Source: Owenweeksia sp964619125
GTDB taxonomy: Bacteria > Bacteroidota > Bacteroidia > Flavobacteriales > Schleiferiaceae
Direction: 5' to 3'
NCBI GenBank assembly: GCA_964619125.1
Contig: CAZUCA010000011.1
Location: 1 to 64,000, forward strand
Length of the DNA stretch: 64,000 nt
Shown: positions 1-8,207 of the stretch, in pieces
How the letters are laid out: the number at the start of each line of letters is the position of its first letter
How positions within the stretch are numbered: position 1 is the first letter of the stretch
Program-made: the position numbers and the translations under genes
The notes under the pieces: generated by a model
Seen by the model: the letters and a program-made list of their open reading frames with translations, nothing else
The model's database searches: none
Told to the model about the DNA's origin: nothing

Positions 1-131
1 AATAATAATAAAAAATAGTATAAATAGCTAACCATTCATCCAAAAGATTTTTTAAGCCGTCTCTCTTTTTCCTTTCTTTGCCGGGTATTTTGATTCTTAA
101 TCAGCTATTTATACTATTTTTTATTATTATT
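1..131. repeat. Perfect 29-bp inverted repeat around a 73-bp spacer
   Basis: Bases 1-29 are the exact reverse complement of 103-131. The arms are very AT-rich and end in an AGCT at the spacer side. The left arm starts at the window edge, so the repeat may be longer. The spacer (30-102) is pyrimidine-rich and shows no convincing TTG/TAnnTTTG promoter in either direction. Possible explanations are a large RNA hairpin, the two ends of a miniature element, or an invertible segment. Confidence 0.8.
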
Positions 132-154
132 GTTAGTATCAAAAACCTAAGATC

Positions 155-259
155 ATGGAAAAAGTGTCTAAGCAGAAGTCTTACATTCAACCAGAAATTG
201 TAGGTGTTATAGTGCTGATTGTACTTATTGTAGGCTCTGCACTCTACTTTGCCGGCTAA
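155..259 (+). CDS. Small single-pass membrane peptide, 34 aa
   Basis: I do not recognise this gene. An ATG at 155 opens a 34-codon frame ending in TAA at 257-259. The product has a basic, polar N-terminus (about residues 1-12, four lysines) and then one unbroken hydrophobic stretch rich in Val, Ile and Leu (about residues 15-33). This fits a single transmembrane helix with the N-terminus in the cytoplasm. It lies 23 bp after the right arm of the inverted repeat and ends 26 bp before the convergent HTH regulator gene. No strong Shine-Dalgarno sequence is visible, which is usual in Bacteroidota. It could still be a chance frame, but its composition is clearly membrane-like. Confidence 0.5.
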   Translation: MEKVSKQKSYIQPEIVGVIVLIVLIVGSALYFAG

Positions 260-285
260 GCGCTGGTAGTCTTTATTTGACCTCC

Positions 286-1305
286 TTAAACCAGCGGCTC
301 GGTGCTTTCGATGCGCTGCCGCAGGTGATTTATTTTACTCTTTATTTTAAGGAAAAAGCGGTTGCGCTCCTTTTCGGAAACATCGCTGATAAGGGCCGAT
401 TTCTTAGTTTGACTGAGCAGGTAACCCTGTATGCTTTCAATTAAGGCCGGATCGGCGGTATGCATATAGCTGATGCCGGTAGTAGGTATAAAGTAAAGGT
501 TGGCATGCGGAGGTAGTTCGGCCAGGATGTGGTTGTTCATTATCAGTATTTCATGATAGTATATGGCACAACTGGCACCTGACTTCACCTCCGGATTATT
601 GGCATGCACCTTTTCCCCACTCAGGGCCTGCTTATAGATTACCTTCATCATGGCCTCAAACTCATCACAAAGGGCCAGGGCCTCTTCGGGTCCCGCCACC
701 AGGCCGGCTTCATAGTAGTAGCAAATCTGGTTGATCAGACTCAATACGGTGGTGTCATTCCAGATTTCACGGGTGTTGATTTGTGAAAATTCAATCCATT
801 GCTTGCGGGCGAGCTCCAGCAACTCCTGGGGAATCTTATCCATGCTGTAATTCTCCCCCTCAATAGTGGGAATGTCATAGAGAGACTTCATCCAAACATA
901 CATCTTAAAGGCCGCCAGTTTGGGAAAGGCAAACTGGTAAAAGATGGGGATGTCCTTGGCGCTGTAGGTCATGGAGTGGCCCTTGCAACTGCGAATCTTT
1001 TCGAGCATAGCGAGGCTGTTGCGATTGTGCTGCAAATAGTCTTCGTAGGTTTGGATAGGGCGCTGGCGCTGAAAAACAGCGGTGTTTTCACTGTGGCCGG
1101 CAATGCTGTTGAGCGAAATGTTGAAACGACGTGACAGGGTAATGGCTTCGTCAAAGGTGAGGGCGGTCTCATTGCGCAGCCGGCGATAGCCACTATCGCG
1201 GCTAATGCTGAGTACTTCGGTAAGGTGATCAATCATCGATTCATGTTCAGGAATCTCCGCGCGTACCTTTTCAAAAAGTAATGATTGGAATTGGCGACTG
1301 GTCAT
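286..1305 (-). CDS. HTH-type transcriptional regulator-like protein
   Basis: This 339-residue protein has an N-terminal segment (about residues 20-70) that reads like a helix-turn-helix of the phage-repressor/BetR kind, with an LSISRDSGYRRLRNE stretch followed by a typical second half. The rest is mostly helical with many aromatic residues and no transmembrane segment, and could be a ligand or dimerisation domain. Proteins of this build are common and uncharacterised in Bacteroidota. The gene is divergent from the M20 peptidase gene across a 131-bp region holding repeats and a dyad right at its start, which fits self-control and perhaps control of the peptidase (inference). The target and any ligand are unknown. 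Confidence 0.6.
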   Translation of the reverse strand: MTSRQFQSLLFEKVRAEIPEHESMIDHLTEVLSISRDSGYRRLRNETALTFDEAITLSRRFNISLNSIAGHSENTAVFQRQRPIQTYEDYLQHNRNSLAMLEKIRSCKGHSMTYSAKDIPIFYQFAFPKLAAFKMYVWMKSLYDIPTIEGENYSMDKIPQELLELARKQWIEFSQINTREIWNDTTVLSLINQICYYYEAGLVAGPEEALALCDEFEAMMKVIYKQALSGEKVHANNPEVKSGASCAIYYHEILIMNNHILAELPPHANLYFIPTTGISYMHTADPALIESIQGYLLSQTKKSALISDVSEKERNRFFLKIKSKINHLRQRIESTEPLV

Positions 1306-1436
1306 GGTTGTCGGGTTGTCGGTTTGTTGGCAAGTTAGCTAAAAGTGGAAATTTGCAAAATCCGCAACTTACTCACTTTTTTGGGAAGCAGGCAAGAACT
1401 TGCTTCAATTTTGTACATTTCCCTAGCGCTTGTGTT
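1306..1436. promoter_or_regulatory. Divergent control region with tandem 8-mers and a dyad
   Basis: The region lies between the regulator (minus) and the M20 peptidase (plus). Directly beside the regulator start codon, GGTTGTCG occurs twice head to tail (1306-1313, 1314-1321), followed by a degenerate third copy, GTTTGTTG. A dyad GCAAG-AA-CTTGC lies at 1392-1403. No exact TAnnTTTG box is present; TACATTTC near 1416 is the nearest plus-strand match. Confidence 0.4.
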
Positions 1437-2882
1437 ATGAAAAAAGTTGTAGTTTTTCTTTTGCTTTCTCTGCTCGTTTTGATTGCAGTGGTATTGATCC
1501 GCACCTTTAACTTTAAGGCCCCCGAGTTAAACATCAGTCTTCCCAAAATTAGCGGTGACTCAGACCCTGCCGTACTGGCGGAGGCCCTTACTTTTCGCAC
1601 CATTGCTCATAAGCGGGAGATGATTGATGACAGCGCTTACACCGGCTTTCACAGCATGTTGCGACGCCGTTTTCCCCTTATGCACAGCCAGCTGAAGTTG
1701 GAAAAGGTAAATGACTACAGTTTGCTCTATACCTGGCAGGGACAAGACCCGCAGTTACAGCCTGTGATCATGATGGCTCACCAGGACGTGGTGCCGGTAG
1801 AGTATAGTTCGCGTGATCAGTGGCATTATGATGCCTTCGGCGGCGAAATTGGCGATGGCTTTATATATGGCAGGGGAGCCATTGACGATAAGGGTAGCCT
1901 GATATCAATTTGCCAGGGTATCGAAAGCTTGCTCAAAAAAGGCATAAGGCCCAGGCGTAGCATTTATATCGCCTTTGGACATGATGAGGAAATTGGTGGT
2001 AATGAGGGAGCGGCAGTAGTGGCTGAAATGCTCGCCCAAAGAGGTGTAAAAGCCTGGATGGTACTGGACGAAGGGGGTACCCTCAGCTCTGGGATTGTAC
2101 CCGGCATTAAGGAACAGGTAGCGCTGGTGGGAACCAGCGAAAAAGGGTATGTAAGTCTTGAACTCAGTACCGATCTGCCCGGTGGGCACAGTTCCATACC
2201 GGAAGCCCGCAGCGCCCTGGAAGTAATCAATCAGGCTTTGTATCGCTTGCAGGAAAACCCTTATCCCAATCGCTTCAGTGAGCCCGTGCAGGGATTTATT
2301 GACCACCTGGGGCCTGAATTACCCTTTGTGCAAAAAATGGCCTTTGCCAATACCTGGCTTTTTAAGCCTGTGATCTTTAACACTTACCAGCAATCGGCCG
2401 CCGGGGCGGCGCTGATTCATACCACCCAGGTGGTGACCATGTTTAACAGCGGCCTTAAAGATAACGTAGTGCCCACCCGTGCCAAGGCAGTGGTAAATTA
2501 CCGCCTGCTACCAGGTGATACTCCGGCAGCAGTGCTGGCCCGTGCCAGTGAAATAGTAGCAGATTCGGCCGTGCGGATTGTTATCCACGACGATTTTTCC
2601 GAGCAGGCATCACCGGTTAGTCCACACAACAGTGATCAGTTCCGTTTTTTAGCGGCCTCTATTAAGGCGGTGCACCCTCAGGCCCTGGTAAGTCCCTACC
2701 TGGTACTGGGAGCTACCGACGCCCGGCACTTTAGCGCCCTCAGTGATCATATTTATCGTTTTAGTCCCATTCCGCTAAGCGATAAAGACCTCTCGCGTAT
2801 CCATGGTATCAATGAGCGTGTGTCGGTGCAGGGTTTTAATGAATGTGCCGATTTCTATGCTACCCTTTTAGGTAACTTGTGA
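1437..2882 (+). CDS. M20 family metallopeptidase (carboxypeptidase-like), membrane-anchored
   Basis: Predicted zinc aminoacylase/carboxypeptidase of 481 residues, probably cleaving small peptides or N-acyl amino acids. The metal-site pattern of the family is complete: HQD at residues 115-117, Asp150 in GAIDDKG, the catalytic/metal Glu pair at 184-185 in GHDEEIGG, and a late histidine in GATDARHF. A hydrophobic N-terminal helix (residues 4-22) suggests a membrane anchor or uncleaved signal, placing the enzyme in the periplasm. The frame stays open upstream to 1281, but ATG 1437 gives the expected signal-like start and lies outside the divergent regulator gene. It resembles yeast Cps1 and PM20D1-type enzymes. 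Confidence 0.85.
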   Translation: MKKVVVFLLLSLLVLIAVVLIRTFNFKAPELNISLPKISGDSDPAVLAEALTFRTIAHKREMIDDSAYTGFHSMLRRRFPLMHSQLKLEKVNDYSLLYTWQGQDPQLQPVIMMAHQDVVPVEYSSRDQWHYDAFGGEIGDGFIYGRGAIDDKGSLISICQGIESLLKKGIRPRRSIYIAFGHDEEIGGNEGAAVVAEMLAQRGVKAWMVLDEGGTLSSGIVPGIKEQVALVGTSEKGYVSLELSTDLPGGHSSIPEARSALEVINQALYRLQENPYPNRFSEPVQGFIDHLGPELPFVQKMAFANTWLFKPVIFNTYQQSAAGAALIHTTQVVTMFNSGLKDNVVPTRAKAVVNYRLLPGDTPAAVLARASEIVADSAVRIVIHDDFSEQASPVSPHNSDQFRFLAASIKAVHPQALVSPYLVLGATDARHFSALSDHIYRFSPIPLSDKDLSRIHGINERVSVQGFNECADFYATLLGNL

Positions 2883-2910
2883 TTTTTGTAACTTTAAGAA
2901 AAGCCTGAAT

Positions 2911-3240
2911 ATGAGTACCGAACGTGAATATCATAGCCTGAAAGAATTTTATCCCTATTATCTGTCAGAACATCAGGATGCCACTTGCCGTACCCTTCAC
3001 TTTATCGGTACCGGGCTGGTTATCCTCAGCTTCATTATTTTCTGGTTTACTTTCAATTGGGTTTTCCTGGCCATCATTCCGGTGCTCGGCTACGGTTTTG
3101 CCTGGGTGGGGCATTACTTTTATGAGCATAACAAACCAGCCACCTTTAAGTACCCCGGCTATAGCCTCGCTTCTGATTTCATTTTATTCTGGCACCTGCT
3201 CATTGGTAAGGAGCGCTTTTCACAGCGCCAAACATCCTGA
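2911..3240 (+). CDS. Mpo1/DUF962 family small membrane protein
   Basis: A 109-residue protein with two or three hydrophobic helices and the typical DUF962/Mpo1 features: an N-terminal FYPYYLSEH...TCRTLHFIGT stretch, GHYFYEHNKPATF in the middle, and a short SDFILFWHLL tail. In yeast, Mpo1 is an iron-dependent dioxygenase that acts on 2-hydroxy fatty acids. The conserved His residues here (in SEH, LHF, GHYFYEH, FWH) would be the metal ligands. The bacterial role is not established. The gene follows the M20 peptidase by 28 bp on the same strand and may be co-transcribed; TAACTTTA just upstream is a near match to a -7 box. Confidence 0.85.
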   Translation: MSTEREYHSLKEFYPYYLSEHQDATCRTLHFIGTGLVILSFIIFWFTFNWVFLAIIPVLGYGFAWVGHYFYEHNKPATFKYPGYSLASDFILFWHLLIGKERFSQRQTS

Positions 3241-3443
3241 TTATTATCAGCCAGGATCACGGGGAAGGCTTGTCCCTTCTAACCTTCATAAAGCCCCGGT
3301 TGACTATGCAGATCGGCGATTGAGCGATCTATGTTTCTCGTTGGCCTAAAATCAACAATATTTTATCTTAAAGTGCTGAAAAATAGGTGGTTTAGGTTGT
3401 ACCTTTAAGTGAGTTTATTTCACTAATCTTAAAATCCTAAACC

Positions 3444-5612
3444 ATGAGAAAGAGAAGCTTAGCGGCGTTGCTGATTGGGTTGGGCCTGATAATGTCAGGT
3501 TGTCAAAAGGATCAAAGTGAGAATACAAGGAGGCCACAGACTGTGGAAGCACAGCGCTTTAGTTTTGCCACCGAATCCCTCACACACTTCAATATTACTT
3601 TGAATGGAGGCCTTGCCAATGGCGTGGCCCGGATTGATATTTATGCGGATTATAACAAGCCGGGGCAACATGTGCTCTCATCAAAATTCATTGCCGGACA
3701 AAGCCGCTTGAGTTTTGATATTAACCTGCCCACTTATCTCGATGAGGTTTATCTGGCAGTGGTGGATGGTAAGGGAATTACCGCCCTTTACCGCGCTGCC
3801 ATTGTGGGCAACCGGGTGGACCTGAGGTTGGGGCCCGTTGATATGGCTCCAGCGCTGGCCCTGAAAAACGGCTTTGACTGTAGCACTGGCTGCGATGTGT
3901 CCTATAGTTCCATGAGCAAAAACCTGGTGCTAAGCAGTGCCCAAGTGTATTGTTTTAATGATGTAACCGATAACAAGCACCTTACCGTTAAAGCGGGAGT
4001 GGGTGCCACGGTGCGCATATGCGGCAGCGGTATCTATAAGAATGTAAATATCGGTGCAGGCAACACCCTGCTGATTGCTGACGGGGCAGAGGTGGATTTT
4101 TCCCAACTTAATGTAGACCAGAATGCGGTGCTGCTTATTGGCCATGCTCAGGTTGATGTAATGGGTACGCTGGATGTTAATGGCAATGCAACCAACTACG
4201 GTCACCTGGAGGTGGATCAGCATTTCAACATAAATGGCCAGGGTGATTTTACCAATAACGGCGCCTTAATTGTGGGAGGCGGCTTTAATAATAATAATGA
4301 GCTCACCAACAATGACTCCATCATCAGCAATGGCAATATTCACTTTAACGGCAACAGTACCACCGTTAACCGATGCTATATTTATGGAGATCAGCACCTC
4401 CAGTTCAACGGAGAATGTGACAACTTTGGCTATATCGGGGCCAATGGGGCTATTCACTTTAATGGCGGATCGTTAACCAATCTTCATGACGGTGCCATGA
4501 TTGAGGGCGGTTCGGCGCAAGTGAACTCGCTGGTCAGTGGATTGGGTGCCACCTCACTCATCAAGATTGCCACCACCACCCATATTGGCGGGGCGGGAGT
4601 ATTACAGGGAAACCTGGCTTATTGTGATGGCGATGGCAGTATAGAGGTGAACAACGGCACCCTGGTGGCTCCTGCTACTTTTAGCTGTGCCGTCTTTATA
4701 CCAGCCACCGGCTGCAACCCTGGTTTTGGCTCACCCGATTGTCCTGACAGTGATCTCGACGGAGTTTGCGACAGTATTGATAAATTTCCCAATAACCCTG
4801 CCCTGGCCGGCTGTGACTGCTACCCCGATTGTGAGAGTTTTGCTACCCTGGCCTTTGAAGACCTATGGCCTTATAATGGCGATTACGATTTTAATGACCT
4901 GGTGATGGATTATCGCTATACCATGTATACCAATGCCAGTAATGAGGTGGTTAAGATGAAGGCCCACTACCTGATCAAGGCTATTGGTGCCCAAAACATC
5001 AATGGCTTTGGCTTGCAACTGGAAGGGGCGGGAGCGATGATTTCAGCGGTGGATGGCCAGCTATACACTGAAGGTTATGTGGTAAATGAGATAAATGGTG
5101 CCGAGGCGGGACAGGGCAAGGCAACCTTGATCTTTTTTGATAATAATACCAATGCTTTCAAGCCTGGTGGTGGATTGGCAGGATTTATCAATACCCTGCC
5201 TGGCAAGCCTTATGTCAATCCTGATACTATCAGCCTGATGGTACATTTTGTGAACCCTCAGCCCATGACGGAACTGGGAGTGGCTCCCTTTAATCCCTTT
5301 ATGATTTCGCGCAGTGATCGCCGGCGTGAAATACACCTGAAAAATTATATGCCCACCGATCTGGCTGATCTCAATATTCTGGGTACCGGCCACGATGCCT
5401 CAGATATATTAAACGGCATTAGCTACTGCAACCAGGAAGGATTGCCCTGGGCAATTAATATTCCTGGCAGCTTTGAGTATCCATCTGAATACAACGCCAT
5501 AACCGATGCTTATCTGCACTTTGCTGAGTGGATAACCTCGGGTGGCCTTGACTTCCCCGACTGGTACTACAACCTGGCGCCTGGTTATCGCAATGCCGCC
5601 CTTATTTATTAA
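3444..5612 (+). CDS. LruC domain-containing lipoprotein with repeat-built passenger
   Basis: A 722-residue lipoprotein: basic start, hydrophobic core and a lipobox with Cys20 (LIMSGC). Domain order: an N-terminal beta-rich region (about 35-150), a long Asn/Gly-rich array (about 190-355) with a recurring hydrophobic-FN-NG/N-GxI rhythm that looks like a beta-solenoid, a Cys-rich TSP3-like calcium loop (about 425-460, with DSDLDGVCDSID), and the C-terminal LruC domain starting near residue 471 at FEDLWPYNGDYDFNDLV. The domain is named after a Leptospira lipoprotein and its function is unknown. Expected location is the outer membrane or cell surface. A bidirectional terminator follows, and a near-match promoter (TACCTTTA) lies upstream. 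Confidence 0.85.
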   Translation: MRKRSLAALLIGLGLIMSGCQKDQSENTRRPQTVEAQRFSFATESLTHFNITLNGGLANGVARIDIYADYNKPGQHVLSSKFIAGQSRLSFDINLPTYLDEVYLAVVDGKGITALYRAAIVGNRVDLRLGPVDMAPALALKNGFDCSTGCDVSYSSMSKNLVLSSAQVYCFNDVTDNKHLTVKAGVGATVRICGSGIYKNVNIGAGNTLLIADGAEVDFSQLNVDQNAVLLIGHAQVDVMGTLDVNGNATNYGHLEVDQHFNINGQGDFTNNGALIVGGGFNNNNELTNNDSIISNGNIHFNGNSTTVNRCYIYGDQHLQFNGECDNFGYIGANGAIHFNGGSLTNLHDGAMIEGGSAQVNSLVSGLGATSLIKIATTTHIGGAGVLQGNLAYCDGDGSIEVNNGTLVAPATFSCAVFIPATGCNPGFGSPDCPDSDLDGVCDSIDKFPNNPALAGCDCYPDCESFATLAFEDLWPYNGDYDFNDLVMDYRYTMYTNASNEVVKMKAHYLIKAIGAQNINGFGLQLEGAGAMISAVDGQLYTEGYVVNEINGAEAGQGKATLIFFDNNTNAFKPGGGLAGFINTLPGKPYVNPDTISLMVHFVNPQPMTELGVAPFNPFMISRSDRRREIHLKNYMPTDLADLNILGTGHDASDILNGISYCNQEGLPWAINIPGSFEYPSEYNAITDAYLHFAEWITSGGLDFPDWYYNLAPGYRNAALIY

Positions 5613-5636
5613 AACTGACCTGGATGTTGAAAAAAG

Positions 5637-5668
5637 AAAGGCCTCCCTTAGCCGGGAGGCCTTTTTAG
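5637..5668. terminator. Bidirectional intrinsic terminator
   Basis: Arms at 5637-5647 and 5654-5664 pair over 11 bp (core GGCCTCCC) around a 6-nt loop. A T-run follows on the plus strand, and an A-run (5631-5639) precedes it, giving a T-run on the minus strand. It sits between the convergent LruC gene and apt and touches the apt stop codon, so it can end both transcripts. Confidence 0.9.
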
Positions 5669-6189
5669 TATTTTACCAGAACGTCGATCGGTAGCTGCGG
5701 TGGCAGGCACTGACGCCCCTTAAGGAACTCAAGCTCAATAATAAAGCTCATGCCGAGTACCTCGGCATTGGCGCGTCCAAATAACCTGAGGGCTGCATTG
5801 GCCGTACCTCCGGTGGCGAGCAGGTCATCGTGAATAATTACCCGTGAGCCCGGCGGTACATCTTCGTGGTGAATTTCTACCGCTGCGGAACCATATTCAA
5901 GATCATAGCTTTCACTGAGCACCTTGCGGGGTAGCTTGCCCGCTTTGCGCACCGGCACATAGGCAATTCCCAGGCGCTGGGCGAGGGCAAAGCCAAACAT
6001 AAATCCACGCGATTCAATTCCGGCAATTAAATCCGGCTGCTGGCTATCGGCCCAGTCACAAAGGTGGTCAAGCACCTTTTTGCTGAGGTCGGGATTTTTA
6101 AGCACCGAGGTGAAGTCCTTAAAGGAAATTCCCGGTTTGGGGAAATCGCTTACCTCGGCTATCGCCTTGCGCAGCTCACTTTCAAGCAT
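5665..6189 (-). CDS. apt: Adenine phosphoribosyltransferase
   Basis: Purine salvage enzyme making AMP and pyrophosphate from adenine and PRPP in the cytoplasm. At 174 residues it has the normal family length. The PRPP-binding motif is clear at residues 117-132 (VIIHDDLLATGGTANA), along with the conserved PKPGISFKD start region and the IESRGF segment near residues 58-63. The start codon overlaps the stop of the upstream acyl-CoA dehydrogenase by one base (TAATG), so the two genes are translationally coupled. There is no obvious metabolic link between them. The gene ends in the bidirectional terminator. Confidence 0.96.
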   Translation of the reverse strand: MLESELRKAIAEVSDFPKPGISFKDFTSVLKNPDLSKKVLDHLCDWADSQQPDLIAGIESRGFMFGFALAQRLGIAYVPVRKAGKLPRKVLSESYDLEYGSAAVEIHHEDVPPGSRVIIHDDLLATGGTANAALRLFGRANAEVLGMSFIIELEFLKGRQCLPPQLPIDVLVKY

Positions 6190-7367
6190 TATTTAAAGGC
6201 ATTGTGACCCGTAATGTCGAGGCCGGTGATCAGCAGGTGGATATCATGAGTTCCCTCGTAAGTAATTACTGATTCGAGGTTCATCATATGACGCATAATG
6301 GAATAGTCGCCGGTAATACCCATACCCCCCAGGATCTGACGGGCCTCGCGGGCAATCTTAATAGCAATTTCCACGCTGTTGCGCTTCGCCATCGATATCT
6401 GGGCACTGGTGGCGCGATTCTCATTTTTCAAAACCCCCAGTCGCCATACCATTAGCTGCGCCTTGGTGATTTCGGTAATCATTTCAGCCAGTTTCTTTTG
6501 CTGCAGCTGGTAGGCGGCAATTGGCTTGCCAAACTGAATTCTTTCCTTAGCGTAGCGCAGGGCAGTGTCATAGCAATCCATGGCAGCACCAATGGCACCC
6601 CAGGAGATACCATAGCGGGCGCTGTCGAGGCAGCCCAGAGGTGCTCCCAAACCTGATTTGTTGGGCAGCAGGTTTTCCTTGGGCACTTTTACATTGTCGA
6701 ATACCAGCTCCCCGGTAGCACTGGCCCGCAGGCTCCACTTACCGTGGGTTTCGGGAGTGCTGAAGCCTTCCATACCGCGCTCCACGATCAGTCCGTGAAT
6801 GCGACCTTCCTCATTTTTAGCCCACACTACGGCAATATCGCAAAAAGGTGAGTTGGAGATCCACAGCTTGGCGCCATTGAGCAGGTAGTGGTCTCCCTTA
6901 TCCTTGAAATTGGTGACCATACCGGCTGGGTTGGAACCAAAGTTTGGCTCGGTAAGACCAAAGCTGCCGATGAACTCGCCGCTGGCCAGCTTGGGCAGAT
7001 ATTTTTTGCGCTGCTCCTCTGAGCCGTATTGGTAAATAGGATACATCACCAGCGACGATTGTACAGAGCAGGTTGAGCGCACGCCACTGTCGCCCCTTTC
7101 AATTTCCTGCATCATCAGGCCGTAGGAAATTTGATCAAGCCCGGCACCGCCGTATTCCTCAGGAATGTAAGGACCAAAAGCACCAACTTCGGCCAGGCCC
7201 TTGATCAGTTGCTTTGGGAATTCCGCTTTCTGGGCATATTCCTCAATTATGGGACTTACATCTTTTTTCACCCAATCGCGGGTGGCCTGCCGCACCATCT
7301 TGTGTTCTTCGCTCAGCAGGTCGTCAATATTGTAGTAGTCAGGAGATTGAAATTGATCCGTGGCCAT
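6189..7367 (-). CDS. Acyl-CoA dehydrogenase, glutaryl-CoA dehydrogenase type
   Basis: FAD enzyme of 392 residues. The position of the catalytic base (Glu371 in TYEGTHDIH) and the surrounding GGMGITGDYSIMRHMMNLE segment match the glutaryl-CoA dehydrogenase group, which oxidatively decarboxylates glutaryl-CoA to crotonyl-CoA during lysine and tryptophan breakdown. The N-terminal helical domain, the GLTEPNFGSNP flavin-binding strand and the C-terminal helical domain are all present. A good Bacteroidota promoter lies 20-51 bp upstream. Substrate assignment rests on motif resemblance. A tryptophan 2,3-dioxygenase gene lies elsewhere in the window (60.4 kb), but the bacterial pathway does not necessarily pass through glutaryl-CoA. 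Confidence 0.88.
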   Translation of the reverse strand: MATDQFQSPDYYNIDDLLSEEHKMVRQATRDWVKKDVSPIIEEYAQKAEFPKQLIKGLAEVGAFGPYIPEEYGGAGLDQISYGLMMQEIERGDSGVRSTCSVQSSLVMYPIYQYGSEEQRKKYLPKLASGEFIGSFGLTEPNFGSNPAGMVTNFKDKGDHYLLNGAKLWISNSPFCDIAVVWAKNEEGRIHGLIVERGMEGFSTPETHGKWSLRASATGELVFDNVKVPKENLLPNKSGLGAPLGCLDSARYGISWGAIGAAMDCYDTALRYAKERIQFGKPIAAYQLQQKKLAEMITEITKAQLMVWRLGVLKNENRATSAQISMAKRNSVEIAIKIAREARQILGGMGITGDYSIMRHMMNLESVITYEGTHDIHLLITGLDITGHNAFK

Positions 7368-7386
7368 AGTATTTTTTTAGTCCGAG

Positions 7387-7418
7387 CAAATGTAGTCAAT
7401 GAATTAGAAGCGAGGCAA
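7387..7418 (-). promoter_or_regulatory. Bacteroidota-type promoter for the acyl-CoA dehydrogenase-apt operon
   Basis: On the minus strand, TTG (7416-7418) is followed after 21 bases by TACATTTG (7387-7394), an exact match to the TAnnTTTG -7 element. The predicted start leaves roughly a 14-nt leader before the ATG at 7367. Confidence 0.6.
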
Positions 7419-7475
7419 TGGCAAAGCCAATGGCTTTTTTTGCGGGGCAGAAATGCGGAAAGCTTTTAAGATGAT

Positions 7476-7483
7476 TATTTTTG
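7476..7483 (+). promoter_or_regulatory. -7 box TATTTTTG upstream of the DUF4271 gene
   Basis: Exact TAnnTTTG match ending 13 bases before the ATG at 7497. No clear TTG lies at the usual distance upstream. The resulting leader would be only about 8 nt. Confidence 0.4.
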
Positions 7484-7496
7484 GGCCAACGCTCGT

Positions 7497-8162
7497 ATGA
7501 CTGAATTACCGAAAATAGTCCACCATACCGATTGGCTACTGCTGTTAATTGGTGGCATCCTTTTTTTTCTGGGACTGTTGCGTTATCAACATACCCAGCG
7601 CTTTGCCGAGATCTGGCAGCTGCCTTTCCACATCCGGCGGCGCGAAGTGGAAAGTGAGTTTCATCCTTCCTGGCGCAAGGGCGGCTTTGAGGTGGGCTTT
7701 TCTATTGTAAGTTACCTGGTTATCAGCCTGGCCCTGTTCATTTTGGTTCGTCATCACGAAAGCGCCCTGGCCTTTGACGACTGGCAAATGTATCTGCGCA
7801 TTTTCTTTGTGCTCACCCTCTTCTTTTTGCTGAAGAATTTTCTCGGCTTGCTGGTGGGCTGGGTATTTCACTGCAGTGAGGATGTGGCCGCTTCCCAGAA
7901 TACGAACCTCGCCTATCGCTGCTGGATGAGCCTGGTGCTGCTGCCGCTTTGTGTACTGGCCATTTTCTGGCAGGGCCTGCCCATGCTGGGCTATATCCTT
8001 ATCCTGATTTTCATCATCTTGTCTTACCTGCTGGCCTTTCAGTTCACCGCTGTGAGGGTGTGGAATATTCCTGCGTTGGGGTATTATAAAATTTTTTACC
8101 TTTGCGCGCTGGAAATCACCCCCTTAGTATTTCTGGTCGGATGGCTGGTAAACCTGTACTAG
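7497..8162 (+). CDS. DUF4271 integral membrane protein
   Basis: A 221-residue protein with about six hydrophobic helices (the first near residues 13-26, the last near 200-219), a basic loop after the first helix (HIRRREVESEF) and short loops elsewhere. It matches the Bacteroidota-specific DUF4271 family, whose function is unknown. Its gene lies directly before hemD, an arrangement I recall from other Bacteroidota. The terminal codons contain a promoter that appears to serve hemD, so the two genes need not be strictly co-transcribed. Confidence 0.8.
   Translation: MTELPKIVHHTDWLLLLIGGILFFLGLLRYQHTQRFAEIWQLPFHIRRREVESEFHPSWRKGGFEVGFSIVSYLVISLALFILVRHHESALAFDDWQMYLRIFFVLTLFFLLKNFLGLLVGWVFHCSEDVAASQNTNLAYRCWMSLVLLPLCVLAIFWQGLPMLGYILILIFIILSYLLAFQFTAVRVWNIPALGYYKIFYLCALEITPLVFLVGWLVNLY
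8076..8104 (+). promoter_or_regulatory. Promoter for hemD inside the DUF4271 gene
   Basis: TTG at 8076-8078, 18 bases, then TACCTTTG at 8097-8104: a full Bacteroidota -33/-7 pair. The likely start near 8111 lies within the last codons of the DUF4271 gene, giving a leader of about 97 nt before hemD. Confidence 0.65.
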
Positions 8163-8207
8163 CAGGGATATTGTTAACTAATAGCTAACCCTAATTAGGT
8201 AAAAATT

